DNA from: Nocardia farcinica
Lineage (GTDB): Bacteria; Actinomycetota; Actinomycetes; Mycobacteriales; Mycobacteriaceae
DNA: 64,000 nucleotides
Assembly (NCBI RefSeq): GCF_001182745.1
Contig: NZ_LN868939.1
Coordinates: 186,001 to 250,000, forward strand
Direction: 5' to 3'
Positions 55,224 through 63,241 of the stretch are shown here, piece by piece (positions within the stretch are counted from its first letter, which is position 1; the number at the start of each line of letters is the position of its first letter). The position numbers and the translations under genes are program-made. The notes under the pieces were generated by a model, which ran no database searches, was not told the origin of the DNA, and saw only the letters and a list, made by a program, of their open reading frames with translations.

Positions 55224-55893
55224 CTATGCGGCTTGGGGTTGGTGGGTCGTGGTCCACTGTAGGGCGAACTCGGCGGGGGTGAGTCCGTGGTGGGCCGAAT
55301 GGGGTCGGTTGGCGTTGTAGTCGATCCTCCAGTCTTCGATGATGACCCGGGCTTCGCGCAGGGAGTCAAAGGGCCAGGAGTTGAGCAGCTCGTCGCGCAG
55401 GCGGCCGTTGAACGATTCGATCCAGGCGTTCTGCCACGGGGAGCCGGGGTCGATGAATAGTGATCCGGTGCCGTTGAATCGGCACCAGTCGTTGACGGCG
55501 TGAGCGACGAATTCCGGTCCGTTGTCGAACCGCACGTAGCACGGTGGACCATGTATCAGGGCCAGGCGGTCGAGAACGTCAACCACGCCATCGGCGTTGA
55601 TGACGCGGTCGACGTGGATCGCCAGGGCTTCGCGGGTGAACTCGTCGATCACGTTGAGCATTTTGATGGTTCGGCCGTCGGCGGTGGTGTCGAATTGGAA
55701 GTCCATCGCCCAGATCACGTTCGGCCGGATTGGGCACATCGCCCCAACCGCGGTCCCGATTCCGGTGAGCCGTTTCTTCCTGCGGCGCTGGGAAACTCGC
55801 AGCCCCTCCTCGCGCCACAGGCGGCGGATGCGTTTGTTGTTGACCGTGAAGCCCGCTTTGCGCGCGGCGATCGCGGGGGGCTGCTGCAGGGAT
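55224..55893 (-). pseudogene. IS3-family transposase OrfB, 5' end deleted by a second IS
   Basis: The frame reads from LQQPPAIAARKAGFTVNNKRIRRLWREEGLRV at its left-hand cut to the C-terminus. The DDE residues are in WAMDFQFD, VRFDNGPEF and WIESFNGRLRDE. The N-terminal part of OrfB and all of OrfA are missing; the coding frame ends at the terminus of the next IS. The far end of this element is near 55193. Confidence 0.85.
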
Positions 55894-55943
55894 AGGTGTC
55901 ATCGATCTGGCTTGCCGGGAGGCGGGCCTGGAAGGATGTCATC

Positions 55944-56252
55944 GTGCCCAAGCCCTATCCCCGCGAGTTCCGTGACGACGTCGTCCGCGTTGCCCGCAAC
56001 CGCGACGAAGGGGTGACCCTGGACCAGATCGCCGCCGACTTCGGGATCCATCCGATGACCTTGTCGAAATGGATGCGCCAAGCTGATGTCGACGAGGGCG
56101 TGAAGCCGGGAGCAACGACCTCGGAGTCGGCTGAGTTGCGGGAACTGCGGCGCCGTAACCGGCTGCTCGAGCAGGAGAACGAGGTCCTGCGCCGGGCCGC
56201 TGCCTATCTGTCCCAGGCTCAGCTGCCGGGAAAAAGATCTACCCGCTCGTGA
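55944..56252 (+). CDS. IS3-family transposase OrfA
   Basis: 102 aa from the GTG beginning PKPYPREFRDDVV. HTH (VTLDQIAADFGIHPMTLSKWMRQA) and a leucine-zipper-like helix (LRELRRRNRLLEQENEVLRRAAAYL). Its end holds the heptamer GGGAAAA (56228-56234), where a -1 shift joins it to OrfB as PGKKIYPLVKELAADG. Confidence 0.87.
   Translation: MPKPYPREFRDDVVRVARNRDEGVTLDQIAADFGIHPMTLSKWMRQADVDEGVKPGATTSESAELRELRRRNRLLEQENEVLRRAAAYLSQAQLPGKRSTRS
56228..56234 (+). promoter_or_regulatory. programmed -1 frameshift heptamer
   Basis: G-GGA-AAA in the OrfA frame fits X-XXY-YYZ. Slippage leads into the OrfB frame, giving the OrfAB transposase. Confidence 0.65.
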
Positions 56253-57109
56253 AAGAGCTCGCCGCCGACGGGATACCCGTCGTGGTGACGTGCCGGGTGC
56301 TCGAGCTCGCTCGCCAGCCCTACTATCGGTGGCTGGCGAGCCCGGTCACCGCCGCGGAACTCGCCGAGGCCTACCGGGCGAACGCCCTGTTCGACGCTCA
56401 CCGCGACGACCCGGAATTCGGCTATCGGTTCCTCGCCGACGAAGCCGGTGCCGCGGGTGAGCCGATGGCCGGTCGGACAGCGTGGCGGATCTGCTCGGCG
56501 AACCGGTGGTGGAGTGCGTTCGGCAAACCCCGCCGCGGCTCGGGAAAACGGCCAGGACCACCGGTCCACGACGACCGAGTCCACCGGGACTTCACCGCTG
56601 ATCGCCCGAATCGGTTGTGGCTGGCCGATATCAGCGAGCATCGGACGGGTGAGGGAAAGCTCTATATCTGCGCGGTCAAGGACGTGTTCTCCGGTCGGAT
56701 CGTCGGCTATTCGATCGACTCCCGGATGACCTCGCGGCTGGCGGTGACCGCTCTGCGCAACGCGGTCGCTCGCCGCGGTGAGGTGGCTGGCTGCGTGGTC
56801 CACACCGACCGAGGGTCGCAATTCCGTTCGCGGCGCTTCGTGCACACGCTGAACAGGTTTCGCATGGTGGGCTCGATGGGCCGGGTCGGCGCCGCGGGTG
56901 ACAACGCGGCGATGGAGAGCTTCTTCAGCCTGCTGCAACGCAACGTCTTGGACCGGCGCGGCTGGGGCACCCGTGAACAGCTCCGGATCGCGATCGTGGT
57001 CTGGATCGAGCGCACCTACCACCGGCGGCGGCGCCAGGACCGGCTCGGCCGGTTGACCCCGATCGAGTACGAAGCGATCATGACCCCGGCAGCCCGACAC
57101 GCTGCCTAA
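56249..57109 (+). CDS. IS3-family transposase OrfB (DDE integrase)
   Basis: 286 aa. The rve core has the catalytic residues in LWLADISEH, VVHTDRGSQF and DNAAMESFF. VTCRVLELARQPYYRWLASPV at the N-terminus and RLTPIEYEAIM at the end are family marks. Probably made as the OrfAB fusion. Confidence 0.9.
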   Translation: MKELAADGIPVVVTCRVLELARQPYYRWLASPVTAAELAEAYRANALFDAHRDDPEFGYRFLADEAGAAGEPMAGRTAWRICSANRWWSAFGKPRRGSGKRPGPPVHDDRVHRDFTADRPNRLWLADISEHRTGEGKLYICAVKDVFSGRIVGYSIDSRMTSRLAVTALRNAVARRGEVAGCVVHTDRGSQFRSRRFVHTLNRFRMVGSMGRVGAAGDNAAMESFFSLLQRNVLDRRGWGTREQLRIAIVVWIERTYHRRRRQDRLGRLTPIEYEAIMTPAARHAA

Positions 57110-57121
57110 CCACTGTCACCT

Positions 57122-57337
57122 GTTCGTGCACCAGCCCCGATCGCAGTAGCTGATCTGCCTTCAGCGCTCAGCTCCGCGCCTCGCCGGACGATGACGGCAA
57201 TGGAAAGAGTCGAGCGCGATGCCATAGTGGCTGCGCTACGGGACAGCGGTGGCAATCGCGTCGCCGCCGCGAAGTTACTGGGGATCGCGAGGTCGTCTCT
57301 CTACCGCAAGATCGACACGTTCGGCATCCACGTGTGA
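57122..57337 (+). pseudogene. 3' remnant of a transcriptional regulator with Fis-type HTH
   Basis: The frame is open from the right IS end and reads ADLPSALSSAPRRTMTAMERVERDAIVAALRDSGGNRVAAAKLLGIARSSLYRKIDTFGIHV then stop. This is the C-terminus of GAF/sigma-54-activator-like regulators. The N-terminal part is absent, so the IS has truncated the gene. Confidence 0.75.
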
Positions 57338-58036
57338 TCGCGCAGAATGCGGTGATCCGAGAGTCGTCCTATGGCCTTGCGTCCGGTAGCGGTGACTGTC
57401 GGGAGGTGCAGTTGATTTCATGCCGGAGAGCAGGTTTCCGACGCACCAGGTCTGATCGCAGGTGCTCGGGTAGTTCAGTCTGCCCGGGGAGGTGTGGCTG
57501 AATGTGTAGTCCTGACCATCGAATTCACGCACGATCGCGTGGTGGTCGATCATGCCGGAGGCCGACCGCGGTGCCGGGGCACAGTTGAACACACACGATG
57601 TCGTTGTTGTATCTGTTTGTGGTGTCGAGCTGCCTACGCCCTGGGCAAGCGTGGCGGTGGCGCGCGCTTGCAGGGCAGGTGGGCTGCTCTCTCGCAATCG
57701 GTATGCAGCACAGCCCGACCGGACTCATGGCCGAGTATCAGGGTGCAGGATGGTTCGTCTCCGGGCGACCTCGGGAAATCGATCGCCCTTGCGGCAAGCC
57801 CGTGGGAGATGGTGTTCGCGCTCGACCTGTTGCACCCAGACCTCGAACGGCGTGGCAACACCACACCGCTGCGGGTGTTTCGACACCCGCAGCGGTGTGG
57901 TTTCCGTGCGTCGGGTGGGGGATTTCACCCGATCTCGTTGATGTCGTCGTGTGGCTGTTCGGCGAGCGCACCGGTTACGCGAGCGGTCAACGGATCGAGG
58001 TCGATGTCCGATGCCGCGGCCTGGGATGGAACCGGG
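57338..58036. other. 699-base region with a possible degenerate small gene and a strong hairpin
   Basis: A minus-strand frame near 57370-57580 reads MIDHHAIVREFDGQDYTFSHTSPGRLNYPSTCDQTWCVGN with good third-position GC before losing it; it may be a remnant of a small secreted protein. The family is unknown and its start and end are unclear. Right of it lies a long hairpin. No other gene is supported. Confidence 0.35.
57861..57900. terminator. 18-base perfect stem with UUCG loop
   Basis: CCACACCGCTGCGGGTGT, TTCG, ACACCCGCAGCGGTGTGG, then ttt. It lies past the end of the minus-strand serine hydrolase at 58037 and would form a very stable RNA hairpin. Confidence 0.8.
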
Positions 58037-59218
58037 TCAGGAAAGGGCTCGATAGACGGCGGTCTCCATGTCGAGGTAACCACCGAGCGAGCCGGGGTCG
58101 GCGAACGGGAAGATCTGCGTCGCCCAGTAGCCTCCGATCTTGTTGTGCCGGTCGATCCAGTAGTAGAGGTTGGCCAGGCCTGCCCAGGCGAGAGAGCCTG
58201 CGGGACGGCCCGTGGGTGCTTCGGTTTCGTTGGTCATGAACGTGTAGCACCAGCCCTTGCGCTGGCCAGGGAAGAACTCGGCGTCGTTCGACAGCGACCC
58301 GATGACACCCGGAAGCATCTTCACGGTCAGGTCGCCGAGGTCGTTTCTGGTCGCCCACTCGACGGTGTCGGGGCGGAGGATGACGGTGCCGTCGTCTGCC
58401 TTGCCGTCGTTGAGCCACATCCGGATGAAGGCGAGGTAGTCACCGACGGTGGAGAACAGTCCGTGCCCACCCATGTCGACCTCGGGCGGGGTAGGGATGA
58501 CGAAATCGGTGGCCTGGAGCCCGTCGTCGGTGCGCTGGTGCATGGTCGCCAGACGCGCGCGCATGTCGTCGGACGGAGTGAAGGACGTCGATGTCATGCC
58601 GAGTGGGTCGAGGACTCGTGTCTTCAGCGCCTCGCCGAGGCGGGTGCCGACGATGCCTTCGATCACCTGGCCTGCCCAGTCGATATTCGCGCCGTACTCC
58701 CACTGGGTGCCGGGATCGAACAGCAGCGGTGTCTTGAGCGCGTCCTTGGTGGCGGTGACGATGCTGGGCTGACCATGGTTCTCGGCGAGGCGGTTGTACG
58801 TCTCGTTGAAAAAGTCGTATCCGAAGCCGGCGGTGTGCAGCAGTAGTTGGCGGGTCGTGATGTCGGTCTTCGGTGCTCGCAGCAGCGGCTCGCCGTTCGA
58901 GTCGAAGCCCTCGATGACCTGGAGTTCGCCGATCGCGGGCGCGTACTCCTCGGCCGGGGAATCAAGGTCGAGATCACCGGACTCCACGAGTTGCAGCGCC
59001 ACGGTGCCGGTGAGCGCCTTGGTGGTCGAGAAGATGCTGAAGACGGTGTCATCGGTCATCGGCTGGTCGTTGTCGACAGACCGCACCCCGGCGGACTCGA
59101 TGAACATAGTTTCTTGGCCGTTCGTCATGCCCGCCACTACTCCGGGCACGGCACCGCTGTTCACCGTGGCGTGGATGGCTTCGCGGGCTGCGTCGACGAC
59201 GCGCTGGGTATCGGACAT
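58037..59218 (-). CDS. class C beta-lactamase-like serine hydrolase (EstB-like)
   Basis: 393 aa. SxxK in [12 protein letters not shown] near residue 66, YGAN near 175 at the Tyr motif and [15 protein letters not shown] near 268. No signal peptide, so probably an intracellular esterase. Unrelated in detail to the hydrolase at 49247. Divergent from an alpha/beta hydrolase gene. Confidence 0.82.
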   Translation of the reverse strand: MSDTQRVVDAAREAIHATVNSGAVPGVVAGMTNGQETMFIESAGVRSVDNDQPMTDDTVFSIFSTTKALTGTVALQLVESGDLDLDSPAEEYAPAIGELQVIEGFDSNGEPLLRAPKTDITTRQLLLHTAGFGYDFFNETYNRLAENHGQPSIVTATKDALKTPLLFDPGTQWEYGANIDWAGQVIEGIVGTRLGEALKTRVLDPLGMTSTSFTPSDDMRARLATMHQRTDDGLQATDFVIPTPPEVDMGGHGLFSTVGDYLAFIRMWLNDGKADDGTVILRPDTVEWATRNDLGDLTVKMLPGVIGSLSNDAEFFPGQRKGWCYTFMTNETEAPTGRPAGSLAWAGLANLYYWIDRHNKIGGYWATQIFPFADPGSLGGYLDMETAVYRALS

Positions 59219-59397
59219 GCGAGGTTGTTCCTCTCGTTCGGTCGACAGTGACGCTGCTCCAAGTTTTACGAACGTGTGATGGACGTCTCAACCGCCGTGG
59301 CGGCGCAGTTTCGCTCTGTTTCCCCGCCGAATGGCGGGTCCCTCAGTCGAAGGGCCGCCGTATTCTCGATCCGAGTCTTCGAGGAGGTGACGTGACG

Positions 59398-60363
59398 ATG
59401 GCCCGAGCCGTGCCCCATCCACCATTCGATGCCGAACTCAAGGCGGGATTGGCTGTTGTAGGCGGCATGTTCCCTCCGACCGTCACTGCGGACCTGATCG
59501 AGTTCATGCGTACGTCCTATGCGTCCCCTCCGATGGACGAGGAATTCGACCGCCGCCGGATCGCGGTGAACGAAGTGACCTTCTCAGGGGGCGATGGCGC
59601 TGCCGTCACCGCTGCGGTGCTTCGTTCCCGGGACGTCAGCGGGCCCCGTCCTGCGGTGCTGTACGCGCACTCCGGAGGGTTGATGTTCGGAGACATGTTC
59701 AGCGGCCTGGATCTGGTGCTGGACTGGGTGACCGAACTGGGGGCGGTCCTTGTCACGGTCGATTATCGTTTGGCCCCTGAGTATCCCGACCCCTGCCCGC
59801 GTGAGGACATGTATGCCGCCCTGGAGTGGTTGGCTGCGCATGTCACCGATCTGGACGTGCGGGCGGACCGAATCCTGGTCGCCGGTGCCAGCTCCGGTGG
59901 CGGACTGGCAGCCGGTCTCGCGCTGGCTGCGCGGGATCGCGGTGGTCCCCGGTTGTGTGGGCAGGTGCTCGACTATCCGATGCTCGACGACCGGTGCATG
60001 ACCGCCTCGATCGAGCAGTTCGACGGTATCGGTGTGTGGGACCGGATCAGCAACGAAACCGGCTGGACCGCGCTGCTCGGTGAACAGCGGGGCACCGATT
60101 TTGTCTCTCCGTATGCCGCCCCGGCCCGCGCGCGGGATCTGCGTGGGTTGCCGCCGGCCTTCATCGACGTCGGCGCGGCCGAGATCTTCCGGGACGAGGC
60201 GATCGACTACGCCAACAGGATCTGGCAAGCCGGTGGCGATGCCGAGCTGCACGTATGGTCCGGTGCCTTCCACGCGTGCGACATCTTCGCCCCGCATACC
60301 GGTGTGGGCCGGTCCATGATCCGGACCCGCAACACCTGGGTCGAGAAAATCCTTGCGGACTGA
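59398..60363 (+). CDS. alpha/beta hydrolase, hormone-sensitive-lipase family
   Basis: 321 aa; AGGAGG lies ten bases before this ATG (a GTG two codons earlier is closer). HSL motifs: YAHSGGLMFG (HSGG in place of HGGG), nucleophile Ser in VAGASSGGGLAAG, Asp in FIDVGAAEIFRDEA and His in GAFHACD. An esterase for short acyl esters. The PucR-type regulator follows after 14 bases. Confidence 0.85.
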   Translation: MARAVPHPPFDAELKAGLAVVGGMFPPTVTADLIEFMRTSYASPPMDEEFDRRRIAVNEVTFSGGDGAAVTAAVLRSRDVSGPRPAVLYAHSGGLMFGDMFSGLDLVLDWVTELGAVLVTVDYRLAPEYPDPCPREDMYAALEWLAAHVTDLDVRADRILVAGASSGGGLAAGLALAARDRGGPRLCGQVLDYPMLDDRCMTASIEQFDGIGVWDRISNETGWTALLGEQRGTDFVSPYAAPARARDLRGLPPAFIDVGAAEIFRDEAIDYANRIWQAGGDAELHVWSGAFHACDIFAPHTGVGRSMIRTRNTWVEKILAD

Positions 60364-60377
60364 GGGCAGGAACGGAC

Positions 60378-61520
60378 ATGCAAGAGCTACTCGGTCGGAT
60401 CGCTCGCCTCGATCCCAGTGCCAGTCTCGGTCTGCGCGTCATCGCGTGCTTCGACGAGTTGATCGTCGGCAACGTCAACACCCGTGCCCTGCTGGCAACC
60501 GCCGCCGCGCTGGCCGGTTGTACTGCAGGGTCCCGGCAGAGCGTCCCGCCACGGACTCTACGAGTCACTCCGAAAGGAGAAGCAGTGCAGGGTGAATCGC
60601 CGACAGATTCTTCCAATCTGCACGTGGCGTCGGAGGACGGCATCGATGTCTGGCTCGAACGCGACGGTGCTGCTGGGCCGAACGACGCACTCATCCTCGA
60701 GCGCCTGGCACTGGCCGTGCGGATCCGGAATGGGCGTGGAGCCCGGGAGATCGACAATCGCCGCCACCTCGGCATACTCACCGGTCGCGAGAGCACTCCC
60801 GACGAGCGCTTGACCGCGGCGAGTGCGCTCGGATTGTCGGCAACGGGCATGTATCGCCTCGTTGTGGCACCGCTGTTCGCGGTGTGGCGCAATCATCCCG
60901 CCGGCCCGGAGGACGTGATCGCCACCCCGTTCGGTCCGGTCCACGCCGTCGTTGTGCCGGAGCGGTACCCGCCGTTCGGCGCTTCGCCGTGCGGTATCGG
61001 AACGGCCACGTCGCCGGACTCGTTGGATCGGTCGTTCCGGACCGCGATGGTCGCTCTGCGCCTGTGCCGAGCGCCGAAGGAACCCCAGGTCGTTGCCGAC
61101 TCCTACGGGGGTCTGATCGAACTGCTTGCCGACGCCGATGAGCACGCTCCGCACAGCGACGCCGACCGCGTCGAAGCCATCGCACACTACGCCTGGGGGA
61201 TGGAGACGATCGACGCCGTCGTCGCTGCGCAGTCCGTTCGGGAAGCGGCGCGACTGCTCAACATCCACCACAGCACTCTTCAGGGCAGGATCGATACCAT
61301 CACTGCGACACTCGGGTTCAACCCGTTCGAGGGATTCGGGCGTAGCCGGCTCGGGGCAGCGTTCCTGCTACATCGCTTGCGTACGTCGACAGTCCTCGAC
61401 CTGCCGGCGGCTGCGGCACCCGGCAACGTCGCCGCGACACGAGCATTCTCTGCTGCCGAACTCGCCGAGGCCGAGTCCTATGCCAGGGAAGCCGGCGGGG
61501 AGGTCGAGCACCTGTCCTGA
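60378..61520 (+). CDS. PucR/CdaR-type helix-turn-helix regulator
   Basis: 380 aa from ATG MQELLGRIARLDPSASLG. The N-terminal two thirds have no clear domain; the C-terminal HTH (AQSVREAARLLNIHHSTLQGRIDTITATLGFNP) is of the PucR type. Co-oriented with the esterase gene and probably its regulator. Confidence 0.72.
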   Translation: MQELLGRIARLDPSASLGLRVIACFDELIVGNVNTRALLATAAALAGCTAGSRQSVPPRTLRVTPKGEAVQGESPTDSSNLHVASEDGIDVWLERDGAAGPNDALILERLALAVRIRNGRGAREIDNRRHLGILTGRESTPDERLTAASALGLSATGMYRLVVAPLFAVWRNHPAGPEDVIATPFGPVHAVVVPERYPPFGASPCGIGTATSPDSLDRSFRTAMVALRLCRAPKEPQVVADSYGGLIELLADADEHAPHSDADRVEAIAHYAWGMETIDAVVAAQSVREAARLLNIHHSTLQGRIDTITATLGFNPFEGFGRSRLGAAFLLHRLRTSTVLDLPAAAAPGNVAATRAFSAAELAEAESYAREAGGEVEHLS

Positions 61521-61603
61521 GCGGTATCCGGTCAGGAGATAGGGGACAAGGTGGCAGCATCACTGGAGAATTTCCGATGAGCGCCGTCACAAAGGAAGTA
61601 ACC

Positions 61604-61696
61604 ATGGCGAACCTCTACGACCACAACACCGGCGAGGTCCCGCCCGCCGCCGACGCCGCGGTGTGGCCGAACAGCCGCGGCGCCTACGTGCAATGA
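61604..61696 (+). CDS. 30-residue small protein
   Basis: MANLYDHNTGEVPPAADAAV to the stop, with AAAGGAAG upstream. An in-frame ATG at 61577 with its own GGAGAA would give 39 residues. The stop overlaps the next start (ATGA). No known family. Confidence 0.45.
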   Translation: MANLYDHNTGEVPPAADAAVWPNSRGAYVQ

Positions 61697-61947
61697 GCCG
61701 CCGACGTAGACGCGACTGGTCCGCGTCCGGGCTACCCCGCCTACGGGACGCCTGGACACGGGCCTTGTCGTCTGAATTGGGTCGGCAGGGCCGCGACATC
61801 GACGTGGCACGCGCCCACGGGGACCAAGCTCCAGCGGAGGTGCGGGAGGCCGTACGCGTCTACGACGCCACCCTCCCCGCACGCGAGGCGCTCATCGAGC
61901 ACACCAGCCGCGCCGAGCTGTACTGGGTAACCGCGCCGATGGTGTGA
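61693..61947 (+). CDS. 84-residue small protein, coupled to the upstream mini-gene
   Basis: Starts MSRRRRDWSASGLPRL with an Arg-rich N-terminus and continues helically (AREALIEHTSRAELYWVTAPMV). Its 3' 207 bases are antisense to the HAD gene's extended tail. No known family; Arg-rich start hints at nucleic-acid contact. Confidence 0.45.
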   Translation: MSRRRRRDWSASGLPRLRDAWTRALSSELGRQGRDIDVARAHGDQAPAEVREAVRVYDATLPAREALIEHTSRAELYWVTAPMV

Positions 61948-62613
61948 GGGGGAGTCGAGCATGTCGGCACCTGTTGCGACAAGGGCGGGGAGTTCGGTCA
62001 GGAAGTCGATGCGGAAGTCGGCCAGTTCGGCCACCGAAGGCGAGTCCCGGTGGATCCACCCCCATGGACCGCGCTGGATGAACGCCGTCCGCATCCCCAG
62101 CGCCTTGGCCGGGGCGATGTCGTTGTCGAGACGGTCACCGACATACAAGATGACGTCGGCCGGCCTGTCCGCCTCCTCGATGATTCGATGGAAGAACGCG
62201 GTGTCGGGCTTGCTCACACCCCACTCATCGGAGGTCGCGATGAAGTCACAGGGCAGATCGAGTCCACGGAGCAGCTCACCGGCGCGCGCCGTCTGGTTAC
62301 CGACTACGCCCACCCAAATTCCCGCTGCCCCGAGTTCGGCCAGGGCGGGGCGCACGTCGGCATACAGGTCGTCCTCACCGAACCATTCGGGCCGACCTGC
62401 GGCGGCGCGAGCCTCCCGTTCGGCGGTGAGGTCGAAGCCGGGGCGAAACACCTGGAAGGTCTCGCGGTAGTCCAGCCCCCGAGCGATGGTCGCGCCGAGT
62501 ACGGCGACGAAGGTGTGCCGGGGAACTCCGAGCCAGTCGGCCCAGGTGCCATATTCGCGGGTCTCATCCACCAGGGTCTCGCCGACATCGAACACGACCG
62601 CCTCGATCACCAC
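61741..62613 (-). CDS. HAD-superfamily hydrolase with extended C-terminus
   Basis: 290 aa by frame; GTG start (two in a row). Motif I FDVGETLVDE near 8, motif II VVGNQTA near 104, motif III Lys in VSKPDTAFF and motif IV YVGDRLDNDIAPAKALGM. A normal HAD domain would end near TELPALV (about residue 213); the remaining 75 residues are antisense to the small ORF at 61693 and look unnatural. Likely phosphatase; substrate unknown. Confidence 0.75.
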   Translation of the reverse strand: MVIEAVVFDVGETLVDETREYGTWADWLGVPRHTFVAVLGATIARGLDYRETFQVFRPGFDLTAEREARAAAGRPEWFGEDDLYADVRPALAELGAAGIWVGVVGNQTARAGELLRGLDLPCDFIATSDEWGVSKPDTAFFHRIIEEADRPADVILYVGDRLDNDIAPAKALGMRTAFIQRGPWGWIHRDSPSVAELADFRIDFLTELPALVATGADMLDSPSHHRRGYPVQLGAAGVLDERLACGEGGVVDAYGLPHLRWSLVPVGACHVDVAALPTQFRRQGPCPGVP

Positions 62614-62807
62614 GTGGCTCCCCCTGCGATCTACACACTGGACCCGCTTCAGTGCGCGGGATCGGCCAAAGTGTAATCACCGCGCCACGGGCGTTGACGT
62701 CGTAGGCGCAGGCGCGCAGCTCGAGACCGTTTTCCAGCCGCGGAGAGCTGGGGGCTGTGCGACGATAGACCTCTGGTCGACCACACCGTGCAGCGAGGGG
62801 GCGGGTC

Positions 62808-63022
62808 ATGGAGCGTGCGACGGTCTACCGCTGGAACATCCGCAACGGCACCGGCGTGCTGACGCGGACGGACGGCTCGCTCGCGTGGTTCCACTTGTCG
62901 ACGGTGGAAAAGGGGGACGTTTTCACGCTCAGTGAAGGCGATCCGGTCGATGCCGAAATCGAGAATGTTCCTCAGGGGGGTACGAATGTCGAGCGGTATC
63001 CGTGCGGAGGCACGTGGAGTAG
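62808..63022 (+). pseudogene. cold-shock-domain protein with one-base deletion
   Basis: MERATVYRWNIRNGTGVLTRTDGSLAWFHLS ... GDPVDAEIENVPQGGTNV is an intact cold-shock-like N-terminus. Restoring one C after 62990 gives the usual ending RAVSVRRHVE and a stop at 63020-63022 (71 aa). As written the frame runs on to 63182 with unrelated residues. Confidence 0.65.
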
Positions 63023-63241
63023 CAGTTGGAGTGTCAGCGCTTTTATGTTGCGCAGCAACTATTCTGACGGGTGCTCCGCCCGCCGGCATAGGAATAGCTT
63101 TGGTCCCTGGATGAAAGTGATAAATGTCCCCCGCCGAGGACAGCGGCGAATAACGAATGACACTGACGCGAGGCCGATCTGACCGACATCACCAACTTCG
63201 GGTGCGGGACCCGGCGACTGCGAGCCCCGCACCGTCCGAGA

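Larger units (their letters stand above)
55894..57121 (+). mobile_element. complete IS3-family insertion sequence, about 1.23 kb
   Basis: Two overlapping transposase genes are bounded by imperfect terminal repeats: AGGTGTCATCGATCTGGC on the left and the complement of GCCTAACCACTGTCACCT on the right (11-12 of 18 positions alike). No target-site duplication is seen, consistent with later deletion on one side. Confidence 0.8.

Noticed and set aside
57494..58846. 450-codon plus-strand frame
   Set aside because: Antisense to the serine hydrolase at 58037-59218; composition is shadow-like.
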